NCBI GenBank assembly: GCA_018389105.1
Contig: JACATO010002730.1
Location: forward strand, 3,020,501-3,084,500
Length of the DNA: 64,000 nucleotides
Origin: Nautilus pompilius
Lineage: Eukaryota > Mollusca > Cephalopoda > Nautilida > Nautilidae
Direction of reading: 5' to 3'
Within the stretch, counting starts at the first letter, position 1, and every line of letters starts with the position of its first letter. Positions 50,219 through 63,600 of this stretch are shown piece by piece. A program made the translations under genes and the position numbers. Below the pieces are notes generated by a model. That model ran no database searches and was not told the DNA's origin. It worked only from the letters and a program-made list of their open reading frames with translations.

Positions 50219-53200
50219 CTATATACAGAGTACGAATACTTCATCTGAGAAAAATAATCTTGCGGCAAAGATTGCAGTCTCAAAGTTCGGCGGTCCTTTA
50301 GTTCATGTCTATGTTGTTGGCAGTTTGCTTCTTTCTGAATCGCTTAACGGAATTAACTCTTTCCTTAATCATTGCTTTAAAACCCTATAACTCGCATTTA
50401 CGTGGCATTTATTATTTTTGTGAATACAGTTAAATATTGTCTTTTAGTTTAATATGACGAACATTAGAGTGCTATGGAATTTTTTTTTTTACTGCTGAAC
50501 GAATGCAAATAATTATGGTAAAACCCGCAAATTTATTAATTTTGTTGCATTGTATTTGTACTGGATTCAGGCGAAACGGTTTCCAAAATTCTTTGTAATT
50601 TCTAAATAAAAATAACATACTAAATGATATATAGCTTTAAAGGTTTTATGTAAACTATTACTCGAAAGTTTGTGAATAAGAACTCTTTAAATGGGCAACA
50701 AAAGCAATAGTCATGTATTTATTTTCAACATTGGCGGTTATCTTTAGTGGCAGCATACCTATCGGGAAATGAACATTAACGTGACGCTCTCAAAATACTC
50801 TCTTTTCAACCAGGCATCTATAGACATGGCCAAACGTTTTGCACCATCCAATAATAAAAATAAAGAAACCTTTCTTCAAATCAAGCTCTCTTAGCTTGAC
50901 GATGAAATCATGACTACTTATAAATGTCTTCCTCCGAATACTTTAAACTGATTCACACTTTTCCTGATTTATAAGAGTTTTTAATCATTGATTTTCACTT
51001 TAGTTTAAATGGTAACATTTTAAAATTTTGTCAATTTTCTATTAAAAATGTGAAAAACTGCAAAGCAGTATCGATTGAATGAATTAACGTAGTATTATTA
51101 AGCAAAATTAGCAGAATTAATTGACTTTATTAAGAAAAAAATTTGAAATTCAAGTGATAGGTAATACAAAACTGTAAGCTACTGCAGCAGACTAATGCGT
51201 AAGTTCTGAAAAGTAATGGAATGAGATTTTTTTAAACGTTGGGTCATCACTGATACTATATATAATTAAGAAAATTATATTTCTTTATATATTTTGTAAT
51301 TGTTTGTTTGCTTGTTTGGTTATTTCTTATCCAAAAGTGGCAACTGATCTTACTTTTCAGAGGATTTTACTGAAAGGTGCATCGCTTCATTATTATTTGA
51401 ACATAGCATTGTACGCATTGAAATATCATCACATGCGACACACGATTATGAAACACACACACACACACACACTATATATATATTTTGATATGACAAGAAA
51501 ATCAATTTTTACCAAAAAGAAAAACAAAGCAAATGCTGAAAGATTTTCGAATTTCGTTAAAAATTTATAATGATTACAGTTAAAATCGAGACAAAATATT
51601 CTTGCTTTTCATTTAACCCTGACTTTTGACTATCTTTAAACCAAAATCTTACTAGATAATGGCATTGTATTAATGCAAAAAGAGTGATGCACGACTCTAA
51701 AAATGGTCACAAATTTTGTATTTAGAAAAAAAAAAACAACTAATTTTTTTACAAATGTGCAAGAACATAGGAATAGAATAACGCAAGTCCAATAATATAC
51801 ACGTATGAAATTAATTTTAAAAATGTTTCAAATTTTCACGATGTTATTAAACAAAAACGTTACTTCACTCAGTATTAACTTATGCTATAAATTTATTCCG
51901 TAAATGTTATTTATTAAATGTAAAAGAATACTAGTGAAATAATACTTTTGAAGCAACAAAAAAGAAGTATATAGTAGCTAAGCTTATTAACCTTGAAAAT
52001 AATTGAATATCTTGCAAAAGTATTCGAAAAGATTGAAGAAGTAATTAAAATCAAAAAATTAACTTTGAGTAGATGTTATATAGTAGTATTATTTTCCAGC
52101 TGAGTGTATCCAAGCATTAAATTCCATTTCCACGCAGTAACTAATCTAGCAAGTCAATACATTTTGCGTAACATACATTTTATTCTCTTTAGTAATAAAA
52201 CCATCATATATTTAGTAGTAGTATCATTAAAAATTTTAACGTTAACGTCTACTATACAATTAACATAATTTATATTAATTAAAAACAATAAATTATCCTA
52301 AACAGAATTCTGAGCAGCACCATTAGACTTGTTGATGCGACGATTATTCGCTCTATAATGCTGTGTGTTGTTCTCTCTTTTCAAAAATTACCTAACCATA
52401 ATAAAACTGGACAACATGCACATCTTTATTGTCTTTGCTTTTAGCTTTTTATGTGCAGCTTTAATAAAACCGTATTAAATGTAAAACATCAACTTAACTT
52501 TTGCCATTGACTTAACAAGATCATTATAAATTTTATTACCTTATTCAAACAACACTTAACTAAAATAGATGTTTACAATCGCTTAAATATCATTCTTCTT
52601 GAGCAGTTGATTTTAATGCAAATTTTCTTTAATAAAAAATTATGAAAGCTGAATAATGTGTTTTTATTCAATTGACCGATAACTGCAAAATATATTTTTA
52701 ATTCTTTTAAAAAAATACTTAATATTTATAGTCTTGCATTCATGAAGATCTTTTTGTATTACTAAACTATGTAAAGAAAACTAATGGTTTACGAAAGAAC
52801 TGCGCAACTTGTTTAACATTCTTCAAAATAACTTATGAGGAACAGATGTTCTACTAAATTTAAGTGAATTAAATTTTTTCTAAGATGCATTAATGTCGGG
52901 AATGCATCATTAACGTGTATACAAACTTACTGTACAATGTGTTTATTAAATTTGACTTCTAAGGAAAAAATATTCGAAAAATAGTATCATAGAATTTCAT
53001 CCTTAATTCAATTGTGAATTTTATATACACTAACAAATTTTTTTAAATTGTCCAAATTCTGTAAATGTCTTCGTTTTTAAATTAACATAATAATAAAAGG
53101 ACTTGCAATTAAATTTAGTTCACAAAAGGATCTACGGGTATTTGGTAAGCAAAATTTAAAATGTGAAAAATCGTGCATTTCAGCTGCAAACAAAGCGAAT

Positions 53201-56200
53201 ATAATGCTAGAAGTAATTGGCCTGATTATCAAACATAAAGTTAAAAAAAGTTTAGTTTTATCGTGTAAATCCTTGGTTCTTCCAGATCCTAAATATGCTA
53301 TGCATTTGTGAGGTCCTTATTTGAGAAAAGATATTGTTTTAATATAATGAGTTCAGCATAAATTCATTAGAATGTCTCCAGGTCTTAGGTTTATAGAATA
53401 GATGAAATGATTAAAAATTGTATATCTATCATACCTAAAATTTAAACCTGAAAAAGATGAGAAAATAAAATTTTTTTTTTTTTTTAAATAAAGGTTTTTG
53501 AGGATATGGACAAGAATACATTTTAGCTATCTGCAGTTATTAATATTAACAGCCATGAATGCAAATGAGGCAACATTCTGGCGTCATCGAATATCAGAAA
53601 TCAATTTTTCTTCAAAAGAGTTGTTGGTGAGTTGAATAAATAAACAGAAATTATAGCTAATTAAGTAATAGTTAATTTAAGAATCACATTAATGTCTCCT
53701 TTCTTGGAGCTCTTGTATAAGTAATGATCGATTCCTAATACGTAAATGCTAAGTAAATCCTAGTCGCATTTTTCATAGGCATGCCATCTATCTCTTTTCT
53801 TTCAGTATCAGCTGGTTGCTTGTAGATTTCATTATACTACTAAATCATCAAAGCTTTTCCTGGTTATTTCTAGAATGAATTCTGAAAAATGGACCTTTTG
53901 TGCGAATATTTTATCTTTTAAATCAAAGAAAACGTTTTAAAATAAAATGTAGAAGGGAAGCATAATTCTTTGAGCATGTTTACCATGATATTTCTCTGAA
54001 AACAAGCATTTATTAATAAAGCTATTAAATAACATAAATAGCATAAATACAGCAGTTGGCAAGCAAGAGATATGCATTCTAAATACAAGAATTCAGATAA
54101 GTTCTATTTATGCCAGCCACTAAACAGAGGGTTAATTTATCAGTTGCTTATTCGCACAGAATAAACGTTCGCACACATTGTATATAAAACTATATCAACA
54201 AACACGAATAAGCTACGTTTGAGAGAACCACTTATTTTTCTGCAGATAAGCTCCACCTGTTTCAGTTATTGTTTGATTAACGTTTTTTACTCTGCCATGC
54301 CTGATATCCAAGTGCGTCTGATTACCAAGATGACGTTATATTTTTCCTTGAAAAAATAAACGCTTTAGTGAATATGTGTTAGTTTTAATCTATTAATTTC
54401 CAAGCTGTGTTTTAATTTGATATATAATTCTTTCATGGAGTTACACATTAATCAGTTTTAAATGTTTTCAATATGTTATTGTAAGTTATTAATGCAGTAA
54501 AATATTTTTATTATTGTAATTAATTGTTGATATCACACTTAAAGATTTACATAGTAGTGTCATTGCATACTTATTTCTTATTTTATTTGTATTATTTATT
54601 TTCTCCATTTTAATACCTATCTCAATCATCTAATATCCTTATTAGACATGAAAAACTAGAGCTGTAGAGTATACTGATTTGCTCTTTCATCACATATATT
54701 GATAGAAGCAATGCCATTAGCTATGAAAACGTAAGATAAAGATAATAAAATATAACTTCAGTTACAGTGGCAAGCAGGTTCTCATATTCAAAAGTAGCTA
54801 ACATTTTATTCATTTTTTCAAATAGTTGTATACTATAAAACTGTATCAGCAACTCACAAAACGTCTGCATACTAGAGTCAGCTATTAGAACTAATAAATG
54901 ATCGAATTTTGAGTCGTCATCAAATAAATATTATTTATGAAATAAACAGTAATGATGTCATTCTGTATTATTTAGCTTAGTAACAAAACGTGATCGCTAG
55001 TATTACGTGACTAAAGACAATTAGCAAATTGAAATGTCTAGCAACTATGAGATTTTAATTGTAAACACTGCTTTCTAGCTGGATTCATCTAAACAGAATA
55101 TTTTTCATTACCTGAGATTCAAAGTTTATTCAGGAAACAAAAATCCGGTTTTACGTGGTACTTATACTACATTAAATATCAGAGATTTGAAACTATTATT
55201 CTAGCTAGTATTCAATAAGTATTAGCGCTAATACAAGCAGATAGTTTGATGTGATCGCCTCATAGTTTTATCAATGCATTGCAAAGAAAATATTATTCAA
55301 ATATGCTAAATACTTATTATTTTTTTTTTACAACGGCTATCTTAATTTTTATGCTTATATTACAAATTTTCTTATTTTTAAAAATATCAAACAAAGCATG
55401 TATCTTAATTTTATGCATAGGAATTTATATTCATAAATAAACGTTATTTATAAGCGGATATTTTTTATAAATACAAAACGTTTTGAACAATGATGTAAAT
55501 TATGTAATAATATTCGTTTATTATGTTTAATAATAACCATCAACCATTACTCACTTTTCTTATTACTGTTTCAAAACAATTATATTTTGTTAAAATTTTA
55601 GTGTTCTTTTTTATATTATATTTTAGTAACTTTTAATATCATGAAATTTTTTGTATTTTGGATTTAAAGGGGAAAAAATTTCATAATGGTATATGAAACA
55701 TCCTTTAAGACTGTTTTTAATTTAAATCCAATACAACTTTAATCATGTTACTATTAATCGTTATATCCTGCAAAAACGAAAATTTGTTTTATAACATTCT
55801 CGTCAGTTGGAATATAAATCAGTGGGTTATAAAAGTATGTAGAGTGAGCTGAGGAGACCATCGGTTCAGTTTAGATTATATTTCTTTTACAGATATTAAA
55901 TTAATTATATTATTGTAAAACAACAAGGATTCTTAAAATCAGTAATATCTAATAAACGTTACTGCAGACGTAGACGCTATTCTTTCCTAAACCTACTAGA
56001 TTACAAAAATATTTGTCAGTGTTGAATCCAACGAACACATTCATATTTGGTTAGAGTTTACTACTTTAGAATGCCATCAATGATAATAAAACAATAAATT
56101 GCATGTCGAGGTATTAGAAGAAAAACAAGCAAATATTTATTTTTTTATTGTTGAAAATCTATGAAAATGGGAAATCTACATATTATTGAAAGTTTATGGG

Positions 56201-57280
56201 AGTCATAAACTAATTATTAATATATTAATGATAAAGTAAACGAAAATAGTAAAAGTTCTATAAGTAGCGATTTTGTGCTACAGCACATCAGAGAATTCTT
56301 AGCATTTATCTTATATAAAGACATTAAACCATATAAAGTAAAATTAGCTTACAAATCTGTGAATATAAACTATAAAAATATTATTTGATTGTCGAGAATC
56401 AGATGTCATTAATTGACAGTCCATTCTTCTGCGTCTGTGAAATATCTCAGAGAGCATATAATAAATGTTTTAGTCATCAAATAAGATAGGAAAATGGTTG
56501 GGTGTATATCTCAAAATAAGACAGACAACATCGCTCTGTCTATTATTTGAAACCATGATATAGATTGAAATGGAGTTAACTGATTTAAATAGAAAAAAAT
56601 ATATATTTACTCCAAATGCATACGTAAGAAGGATTCAATTATTTTCTCTATACACAAAAGTAAAAATTAAGTTTCACATTTTAGGAAGTTGTTTTCACAT
56701 GCACCTTCATAAGATGCACTTCCTTAAAAGAAACGTGTCTTCCCTTCTGCATTAGCAGATGCTCTGGACAAAAATATCAAAATAATGTAAGCGTTCCAAT
56801 GCGAGTTCGTCGGAATCAAAATCCAAAAGAGAAAAACGACACAAGACAAAAAGTGATGAAAGGTTTTTAGATAAAAGAGGAATCGGTTTTTATTGCTATT
56901 TAAGATATTTTAAAACCATGATAAATCACTAATAAAAAGCTCTGTATGCAAGGATATTGAGTAAATATTATATGTGAAGTATAACCAGCAGTAAATGTCA
57001 TTTACAAGATAGGTTTTACTGAGTCTTTACTGAATTGGTAAATACAAAGATTTACTTAGCGATCAAATGCATTTATTTCAATTGTGCAATTACTGCGTCA
57101 TATATAAAGGTAATTCCTTCCAACAAACTCCTAATCGTAAATTTCTCCCTTGAAAAACAATTAAAAATAAAAATAGCTTTTCTGCAATAGTTGTCTTTTT
57201 GTCGTCGCTTCTGTTTATTGTAAATCTTCCTTTTCTTTCTTTATTTTGCGATTATTCTCTAAAAGTGATTTCAATATCGC
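50219..57280. other. AT-rich intergenic or intronic DNA
   Basis: About 7 kb with no supported gene. It includes (AC)10 at 51453-51472 followed by a short TA run. A patch near 50700-50850 is somewhat richer in G+C and has a minus-strand AG|GTATGC donor-like site, but no open frame runs into it. Confidence 0.55.
51453..51482. repeat. (AC)10(TA)5 microsatellite
   Basis: Pure AC dinucleotides followed immediately by TA dinucleotides. Confidence 0.95.
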
Positions 57281-57286
57281 TTTAAC

Positions 57287-57529
57287 TTAAACTGACTGAG
57301 ATTGTAACAAACGCTCGTAACTATCCCTGTATTGCACAAGCAACTGCTGCCAATAAACGACAAGGAAACTCTTTATTTTCAATCTAATTGTCCATCTAGC
57401 AGAATCAGCATAAACCAATATCATAAAATCTTTTGGAAATAAAACAAAAAGGATATCCTGTTTTACAGTCTTATCATATGCTTGGTTATCTCCCTTTCCT
57501 AACGCTTTTGTAAGAATTATGCATTCCAA
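57287..57529 (-). CDS. Unidentified 80-codon open frame
   Basis: The ATG at 57529 opens an 80-residue frame with mixed codon use (for example VYADSARWTIRLKIKSFLVV and QQLLVQYRDSYERLLQSQ). There is no signal peptide. The C-terminal third could form an amphipathic helix. I recognise no family, and no splice sites or neighbouring exons support it. Recorded only because its composition is less A/T-driven than nearby frames. Confidence 0.15.
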   Translation of the reverse strand: MECIILTKALGKGDNQAYDKTVKQDILFVLFPKDFMILVYADSARWTIRLKIKSFLVVYWQQLLVQYRDSYERLLQSQSV

Positions 57530-60179
57530 ATTTATTTCAGCATCTTTAAACTAAGCTTCGGTTTAGATCCAAAACGGTTTCACATTATCATTATATCAAC
57601 GCATGCTTTTTTGTGCATTTGTAATTTCTAACCAATTTCCGTTTTAATTGATCTCAGAGGATACATTCTTCAGCCACAAAATTCACAGCTGAAAAGCCTA
57701 TTGTCAGTTTTAAATTTAACATATCGTTGCTGTTATTTCTTACATGAAAATAATTTATTTTTCATTAAGACAAACTTTCTAGTTCCTATCAATTTCACGG
57801 TTGCGAGCTCAACATTGCCTCTTGGTGAAATTAAAAAAACTGAAGTTTCGCAAAAATGAGAAGTCAGATGGAGGTTAAACTGTTTATGGATACGCCCAAT
57901 TTTTTTTTGTATTATTTCATGCAGTAGTTATGCAAATTATTTTCTGACATCTGTTTTGTTGCGAAAGAAAAGCGTAAAAGGTAATCCAAGTTTGGTGACT
58001 CGTAGTAATGTTTAATTGGCGGACAAATAATCAAAAGCGTTGCAACTATGGAAGGCATTTGAACAACTACCCTATAACATAAACATCCCCTTGGTAAATT
58101 CTGTAAGAGAACCAAACTAAAATTAGATAGATTGAGGGGGAAATTCGGTCATTGATTTCGAGAATTCAAGACAATTATCGAACTATTTTAGAGGTGGCGT
58201 TAAGTATAAGTGCCGTGGGATTTCAGAAATCCCGGTGATAAAAAAAAAAAAATTGCCTGGTGCTATTGACCTTAGCAGCCATAATTTCTTCCATTATGTT
58301 TCACTGAGCTTCTAAATAGTTGATTCTTGATTGTAATTTTGGCAGTGTACGAGAAGTATTTTCTCTGTGCCACGCCTCTTTTCCAGCAATGGATAAAAAA
58401 AATGAAAATGTCCAATCGATTAACTTTTTAAATAAGGATATTTATTAAAATTATTCGCAATAAATTATTATTCAGCTGAAAGATAATTTATGAAAATTAA
58501 CGTTCAAGAAATATACAGAAAATCATAAATGGTTATTATTAACAACAAAAATATACACGCGGATATAATTATTAATAATCGTTATCGTTAAGGAAACGGA
58601 TACTGTCTTAACTAAAGAAATAATAGATAATGTGGAACTAAAACTGAATTGAAAAAAATCTTAACGTGAAACAATTTCAGCCAATCAAAATTAATGTGAA
58701 CGCTAAAGACAAAATAAGACACACGGTAAATGTTTTTGATTGATTTTATTACGATTAAACTAATGAGAGACCATGGTTGGTAAGGGCCTTTATTTCGCAG
58801 ATTTTACACAAAACTCACGAGCTTTCTTCCATATCTATATCAAGTAACCCCCATGTAAACGCGATCTAGCGGTTTTTTATGATATTCATAAGAAATGAAA
58901 TGAAGATTACTTTTCTAACAACGGAGGCATTTCTTTCGATATGTACAATTTTAGTACTGTCCAGAATCTAAAAAAAGAACCATCATGTGTCGCACAGTAA
59001 TTATTTGCTATCACTTAACCATTCAACGTATCTGAGCTTCTCATTTTTTAATTGCATGGCGACATCATAGCTATCTCTTCGAGAAGACTACAAAAAATGT
59101 GTGGACGTTATAATTGTGTACTTTAGTATATTTACTTTATATGAGTCATAGTTGTGGGTTCTGATGTTACTACGGTTTCTTTTCTTCAAAAAATTCAGTA
59201 AGCACAAAATAATTGTCCTCTAAGTGTTGATAAGATAATCAATTATTTCTTTCATGCATTTGTCAATTTGGGATTATTATTTTCGAACTGACGCCAAATC
59301 ATAAATGGTTGATAATTTAAGTATAAATTGGACGGATTTAAATATTTTTAATGGAGCAAATAAATATTAGTATAAGTTATGTAAAAAGATACTTGTTTGC
59401 TGTTCTGACCTATCAAAGTTATCAGATCGATGTAGACCTTAGTTTTGTTTTATTTGAGTGTAAAGTAATTTATTAAAGTTCAAAAATTGTTTCAAGTTAA
59501 AGACACTTGAAAAAAATCAAACGATTTTCAGCAATTGTGCTAATGATTCATTCTAACGTAAAATAATTTTTAATTAAATAAACTTGAAGATTTGATATTA
59601 TTATGTAAATAAAAGGCAACTTTTTCTTTTTAACCTATTCAAATAAATCTACAAGTTAATAAAATTAAATACAGTATATACTATCAATAGTAAATTAAAT
59701 GGTGAGGTGAAAATTGCATCGACATGTTTTGTTTTTGTTGTTGCTGTTGTATTTGAATAGTTCTGGGATTATATTTGCTAATATCATTCGCGATATGATT
59801 ATGATATAGCTAAATATAATTCAAGCATTTAATTTTGCTTAGCAGGTTCCATAGGTAAAAAAAACACGTTTGTTTGCATTACTTTTAGCCTAGAGTATTT
59901 ACATATTTGTGTATAATGGCGGCATTGATTGCAGACAATCCAACGAAATGTCCCACATGACGTATATAATTATTTTTCATTAAGAATAGATTGTAATAAA
60001 TGTATATAAGCATATTACTATTAGAAAATACATACGCATACAGAACTTGTCTGAATAAATGAGCATCCACGAAATTAATGGAAACAGCCTGTGACCCACA
60101 AAGCCTGCACTCAGTTTATAAATAGCACGTGCCGAAAAACAATAAATGTGATAGAACTTTAAAGACTTTTCGTTCAGTC
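57530..60179. other. AT-rich intergenic or intronic DNA
   Basis: No gene, RNA or recognisable repeat seen. The minus-strand frame at 57912-58115 is unidentified. Confidence 0.6.
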
Positions 60180-61003
60180 AGATTTCGTGATATATCACCA
60201 TTTGCACAAGATCGCGTGATTGGACAATCAGGCTGTGGTCATAGTGGGATGCAAACAGATCGAAATATTTGACTTGCAAATAGAAGATCAGCTAACCATC
60301 GACTAGGAAGGCCATCAATGGATACAGAACGAACGAAAAGAGCTTCCAACCGCGCACAAGACTCCAATCATCAATAATTTTAAGTGTTAAAAAGTACAGT
60401 TCAAAGTTATTTGCATGATGTGGGTTCCAACAGACATGTAGCTCGGCCAGAAACTCCAGATTACCGAAGCCAATGTAATGCCCAGCATTTTATTTTGCAA
60501 GAGAAATAATACACAGGCCTTTGGAATTTTACATTTCTGTTTTATTTCCTGATGATTCTCAATTTTGTCAATTCGTGTCGAGTAGACGAACATTGGTGTT
60601 GAGAAAGACCAGTCAAGCATTTCTGGAAGCCTGCTTGCAGCCAGCCTACAGATAATAAAGGTATTCTAGTGTAATGGTGAAGCAGCGATTTGAAGCGCTG
60701 GGAAATTGACCTAATGTTCATTGAGAGATGTCTAAATTTTACAGTATAAGCACCCATTTTCAATAATCATCTGATGACACTTTTCCAACAACCTGTTCTG
60801 GATTTCTAGACACTTTTGCTTTAAGAAAATTGTATCACTTGTCACACATCAAAAACCTCCATTTTACGGAATGGCAAAAGAGGCTGCAGATTCTTTCCTG
60901 GGCACGAGGCCCTGATGTGAATCCGACTGAACACGTCTAGGATCACTTTGATCGTCATCTGCAGAAAACAGATGTTGAACACAGAAATGTTACTGGATAT
61001 TAA
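60180..61003 (+). pseudogene. Decayed Tc1-family transposase
   Basis: The plus strand gives the Tc1 order. ISPFAQDRVIGQSGCGHSG at 60192 is the first helix-turn-helix, equivalent to LSxFERGRIVGLxEAG. LGRPSMDTERTKRASNRAQ near 60304 is the GRPxxxTxRxDR linker. A degraded central domain follows. KRGCRFF in one frame and ILSWARGPDVNPTEHV*DHF with DRHLQK in another run from about 60890 to 60975. The last is a close match to the Tc1 PxxPDxNPxEHxWD motif with its final catalytic Glu intact, but a TAG replaces the Trp codon. Many stops and frameshifts make it a clear pseudogene. Full terminal repeats were not identified. Confidence 0.85.
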
Positions 61004-61402
61004 TTTCATGTCTTTCTAATGTCATGCATGATTCTTAAATGTCACAATATATATTTTCATTGGCTTTAAAGTTGTTTTTTTCTGGCACGGCTCTTCTATA
61101 TATTTAAAATGTGTTATTATAAGTTTCTTTTTTGAATTTGATCATTAAAATTGACAAAAAACTATTCTCCTTGCTTTGATTTTCTGGATTACTGTTTTAT
61201 ATATCTCTGGTATTTGGTTTATTAATTTATTCAATTTAGGGAGGGAAATAATTAAATTCCTCTCTTTATTCATTTCACGGCTGCATAACATTAGTTGAAA
61301 TTTTAACAAACTTTCTATCTAATTCATTTCAGACGAATTCAGGTCGATCATTTACTGAAGAATGTGGTATCCAGTACATTATTTATAGTATTTAATCTGA
61401 TA

Positions 61403-61405
<3 letters not shown>

Positions 61406-61439
<34 letters not shown>

Positions 61440-61444
61440 TATAT
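61406..61444. repeat. Poly(A)-(AT)n tract
   Basis: Eighteen A residues run directly into about eleven AT dinucleotides. It lies next to the 3' end of the minus-strand Tc1 relic at 61455-61930. Confidence 0.95.
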
Positions 61445-61454
61445 TACTGACTGA

Positions 61455-61930
61455 ATTTTTCAGTGTGTTTTGTCACATTGTCTTGTTTAATAATTATTCA
61501 AGGACTTTTCCAATCATTGTCTGGACAGTGTATTACGATGCTAAAAGTTAAGCACTTTTTCTTTTTCTTTTGCAAATATTTCAGTGATTTTATTTAAATT
61601 TCCAACCTGAGAACTCTAAAACTAGCCCATACTTTCAAATTTCCTTTCGTATGTTCAGCTGAATGCATCACAGAATCATCACTGAATGTTTTTTGCACTT
61701 CTTCAGATATACTTTCTTTTAACCTTGGCAGCAACATTTTATCTTGGCTTTCATCCCACCAAAATATTTGTACCATTCTTAAATTCTGTAAACTTTCAGG
61801 TCAAATTCCAAAATAATGCTTTTCTGTCTTATTTCCAATCATATGAAATGGCTTGCAAACAGCTAATCACCAAAGATCTTTCAACCGCTTTTGATGATTG
61901 TTTTAGAAATGGATGCCTATGCAAAATAAC
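61455..61930 (-). pseudogene. Decayed Tc1-family transposase, catalytic part
   Basis: Minus-strand reading from about 61930: EIRQKSIILEFDLKVYRI matches the region before the first catalytic motif. FWWDESQDKM at about 61762-61733 corresponds to the (F/W)SDES motif with the first catalytic Asp. TKGNLKVWASF at about 61640 corresponds to KHGGGSVMVWGxF. IKQDNVTKHTEKFSQ at about 61491-61447 corresponds to the QDNxPxHT motif with the second catalytic Asp (61482-61480). About 92 codons separate the two Asp residues, as in Tc1 proteins. The N-terminal DNA-binding half and the final PDxNPxE motif are not recognisable. Frameshifts and stops lie between the fragments. Confidence 0.6.
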
Positions 61931-61944
61931 TGTGGTCAGTTGAT

Positions 61945-63255
61945 AATTGTGAATTGAATAAAGCATATCGTTGTGTACACATTTAATAATTGTCTTTTCG
62001 ATTTTCTCAGTTTTAAGTTTCTTTTATGTTGTTTTTGTCCGTTCTAGGCTAGGAATTATCTTACCTATTCCAGACAGTTCCTTTTTTTACAATTCATTGC
62101 AGATAAACAAGACCCAGCTATAAATCAATTTTTCCATGTTTAAATTTTTGCCCAGGATCTTTTTCTCCAGGTAAAATTACGTTTCTGCACTACTCCAAAA
62201 TTTCAAGAAAACATTAATAATTTATACTGTACTTCTATGGACTCTTCTAATATCTAAGTAAATCAATAATTATAAATTTCTCCTGCAAATATGTCTGACA
62301 TATTTAAAGAATACTCAAGAAAACTATGATGTTTTCATGAAAAACATTTGTGTAATAAAAGTTACATCGATAATTTATAACATTTTTTGTGAATAATATA
62401 CATTCTAATAGTCATGTGCTAATATAATTATACGCATTGAGTTATGTATATATCAAATATGATATGTATTATTCATGAACTAAAATTTTGGACTAACTCT
62501 TTGTAAGAATGCATTTTAGCATGATAAAATCATTGAATTATAGTTTCTATATTTATAAATCCCTTGTACTCCTTAATGATGTAACTTTTCGGGAAAATCG
62601 TTTCAACAAAAAAAGTACGTTAATTATAAATCAGCAAAAAAACAATGCATTGTTATAATCACATTTATACAAAAAAATCTCTAAGTTATTTTTGAGATTC
62701 AATAATTTTGGCTACCCGTTTATATACTGACCGCAGAAATCCAGGGATATTAGTTTCCAATATATTTTATCAGCACTATTATTAGTGGATCAATCAGTAA
62801 ATTACCATCACATACTTTCATCTCATAAATGTAAAATTTGTTTAAAAAGTGGAAAAGCTTATGTTTGAAAGGGTACCGCATTGGTTTATGATCTAGAAAT
62901 TGCGTAGCTCCAAAAATCACGAATTCTGACGTGAATGCTAATAAATAGACAAATACATAGGTGCAATGTAACCTGCCGAAAGCCCATTTTTTTCACTAAA
63001 ATAATAATGGTAGTCAGCAGACAGCTCGAGTGACTAGAGAATACTTGCAGTAAAACAGCAGCAACATGATTCAAGTTTACTCACTTGCTTCTAATTCCAA
63101 TTTGTCGAAGTCAGTTATCACCTACGTATAGAGCCAGATAGGTGACACCAACGATACCCGGGAAAAATCTTTCCCTTTTAAAAATCCTGATAACTAATGA
63201 ATGATCGAGTAACGGACCAAAAAGCAGAGAAATTATGCGCTGTCCCCCTGATCTA
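61945..63255. other. AT-rich intergenic or intronic DNA
   Basis: No gene, RNA or recognisable repeat seen. Confidence 0.6.
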
Positions 63256-63448
63256 ACGTTTGCTAGCAGTGAGAAAGATTAGATACAACACCAGAAAAGT
63301 CTTCATTCACGATAACGTACCTGCTTTCATCCATATAAAAGGATCCAGTCGCAGTTATGTGCTGCCAGTTTGTTTAAATTGGGAGTTCGCTTACGGTGGA
63401 TTAGGTGAATACCGACTCTTGGAAGAAACTTACGTTGCAGACGTTGCT

Positions 63449-63538
63449 AAGTACTATCATGTTTGTGGAGTAACCTTATTCTCATGGCAAGATTCATGGT
63501 CGCCCACTGCAAAAAATTTTTTCGAGATAGAAAAGATC

Positions 63539-63600
<62 letters not shown>

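Noticed and set aside
63260..63544. 94-codon plus-strand frame with HDN and WSPT, resembling Tc1 catalytic motifs
   Set aside because: The spacing between the two motifs is far longer than the 34 residues expected, and the WSPT part is the anchor of the local tandem repeat.
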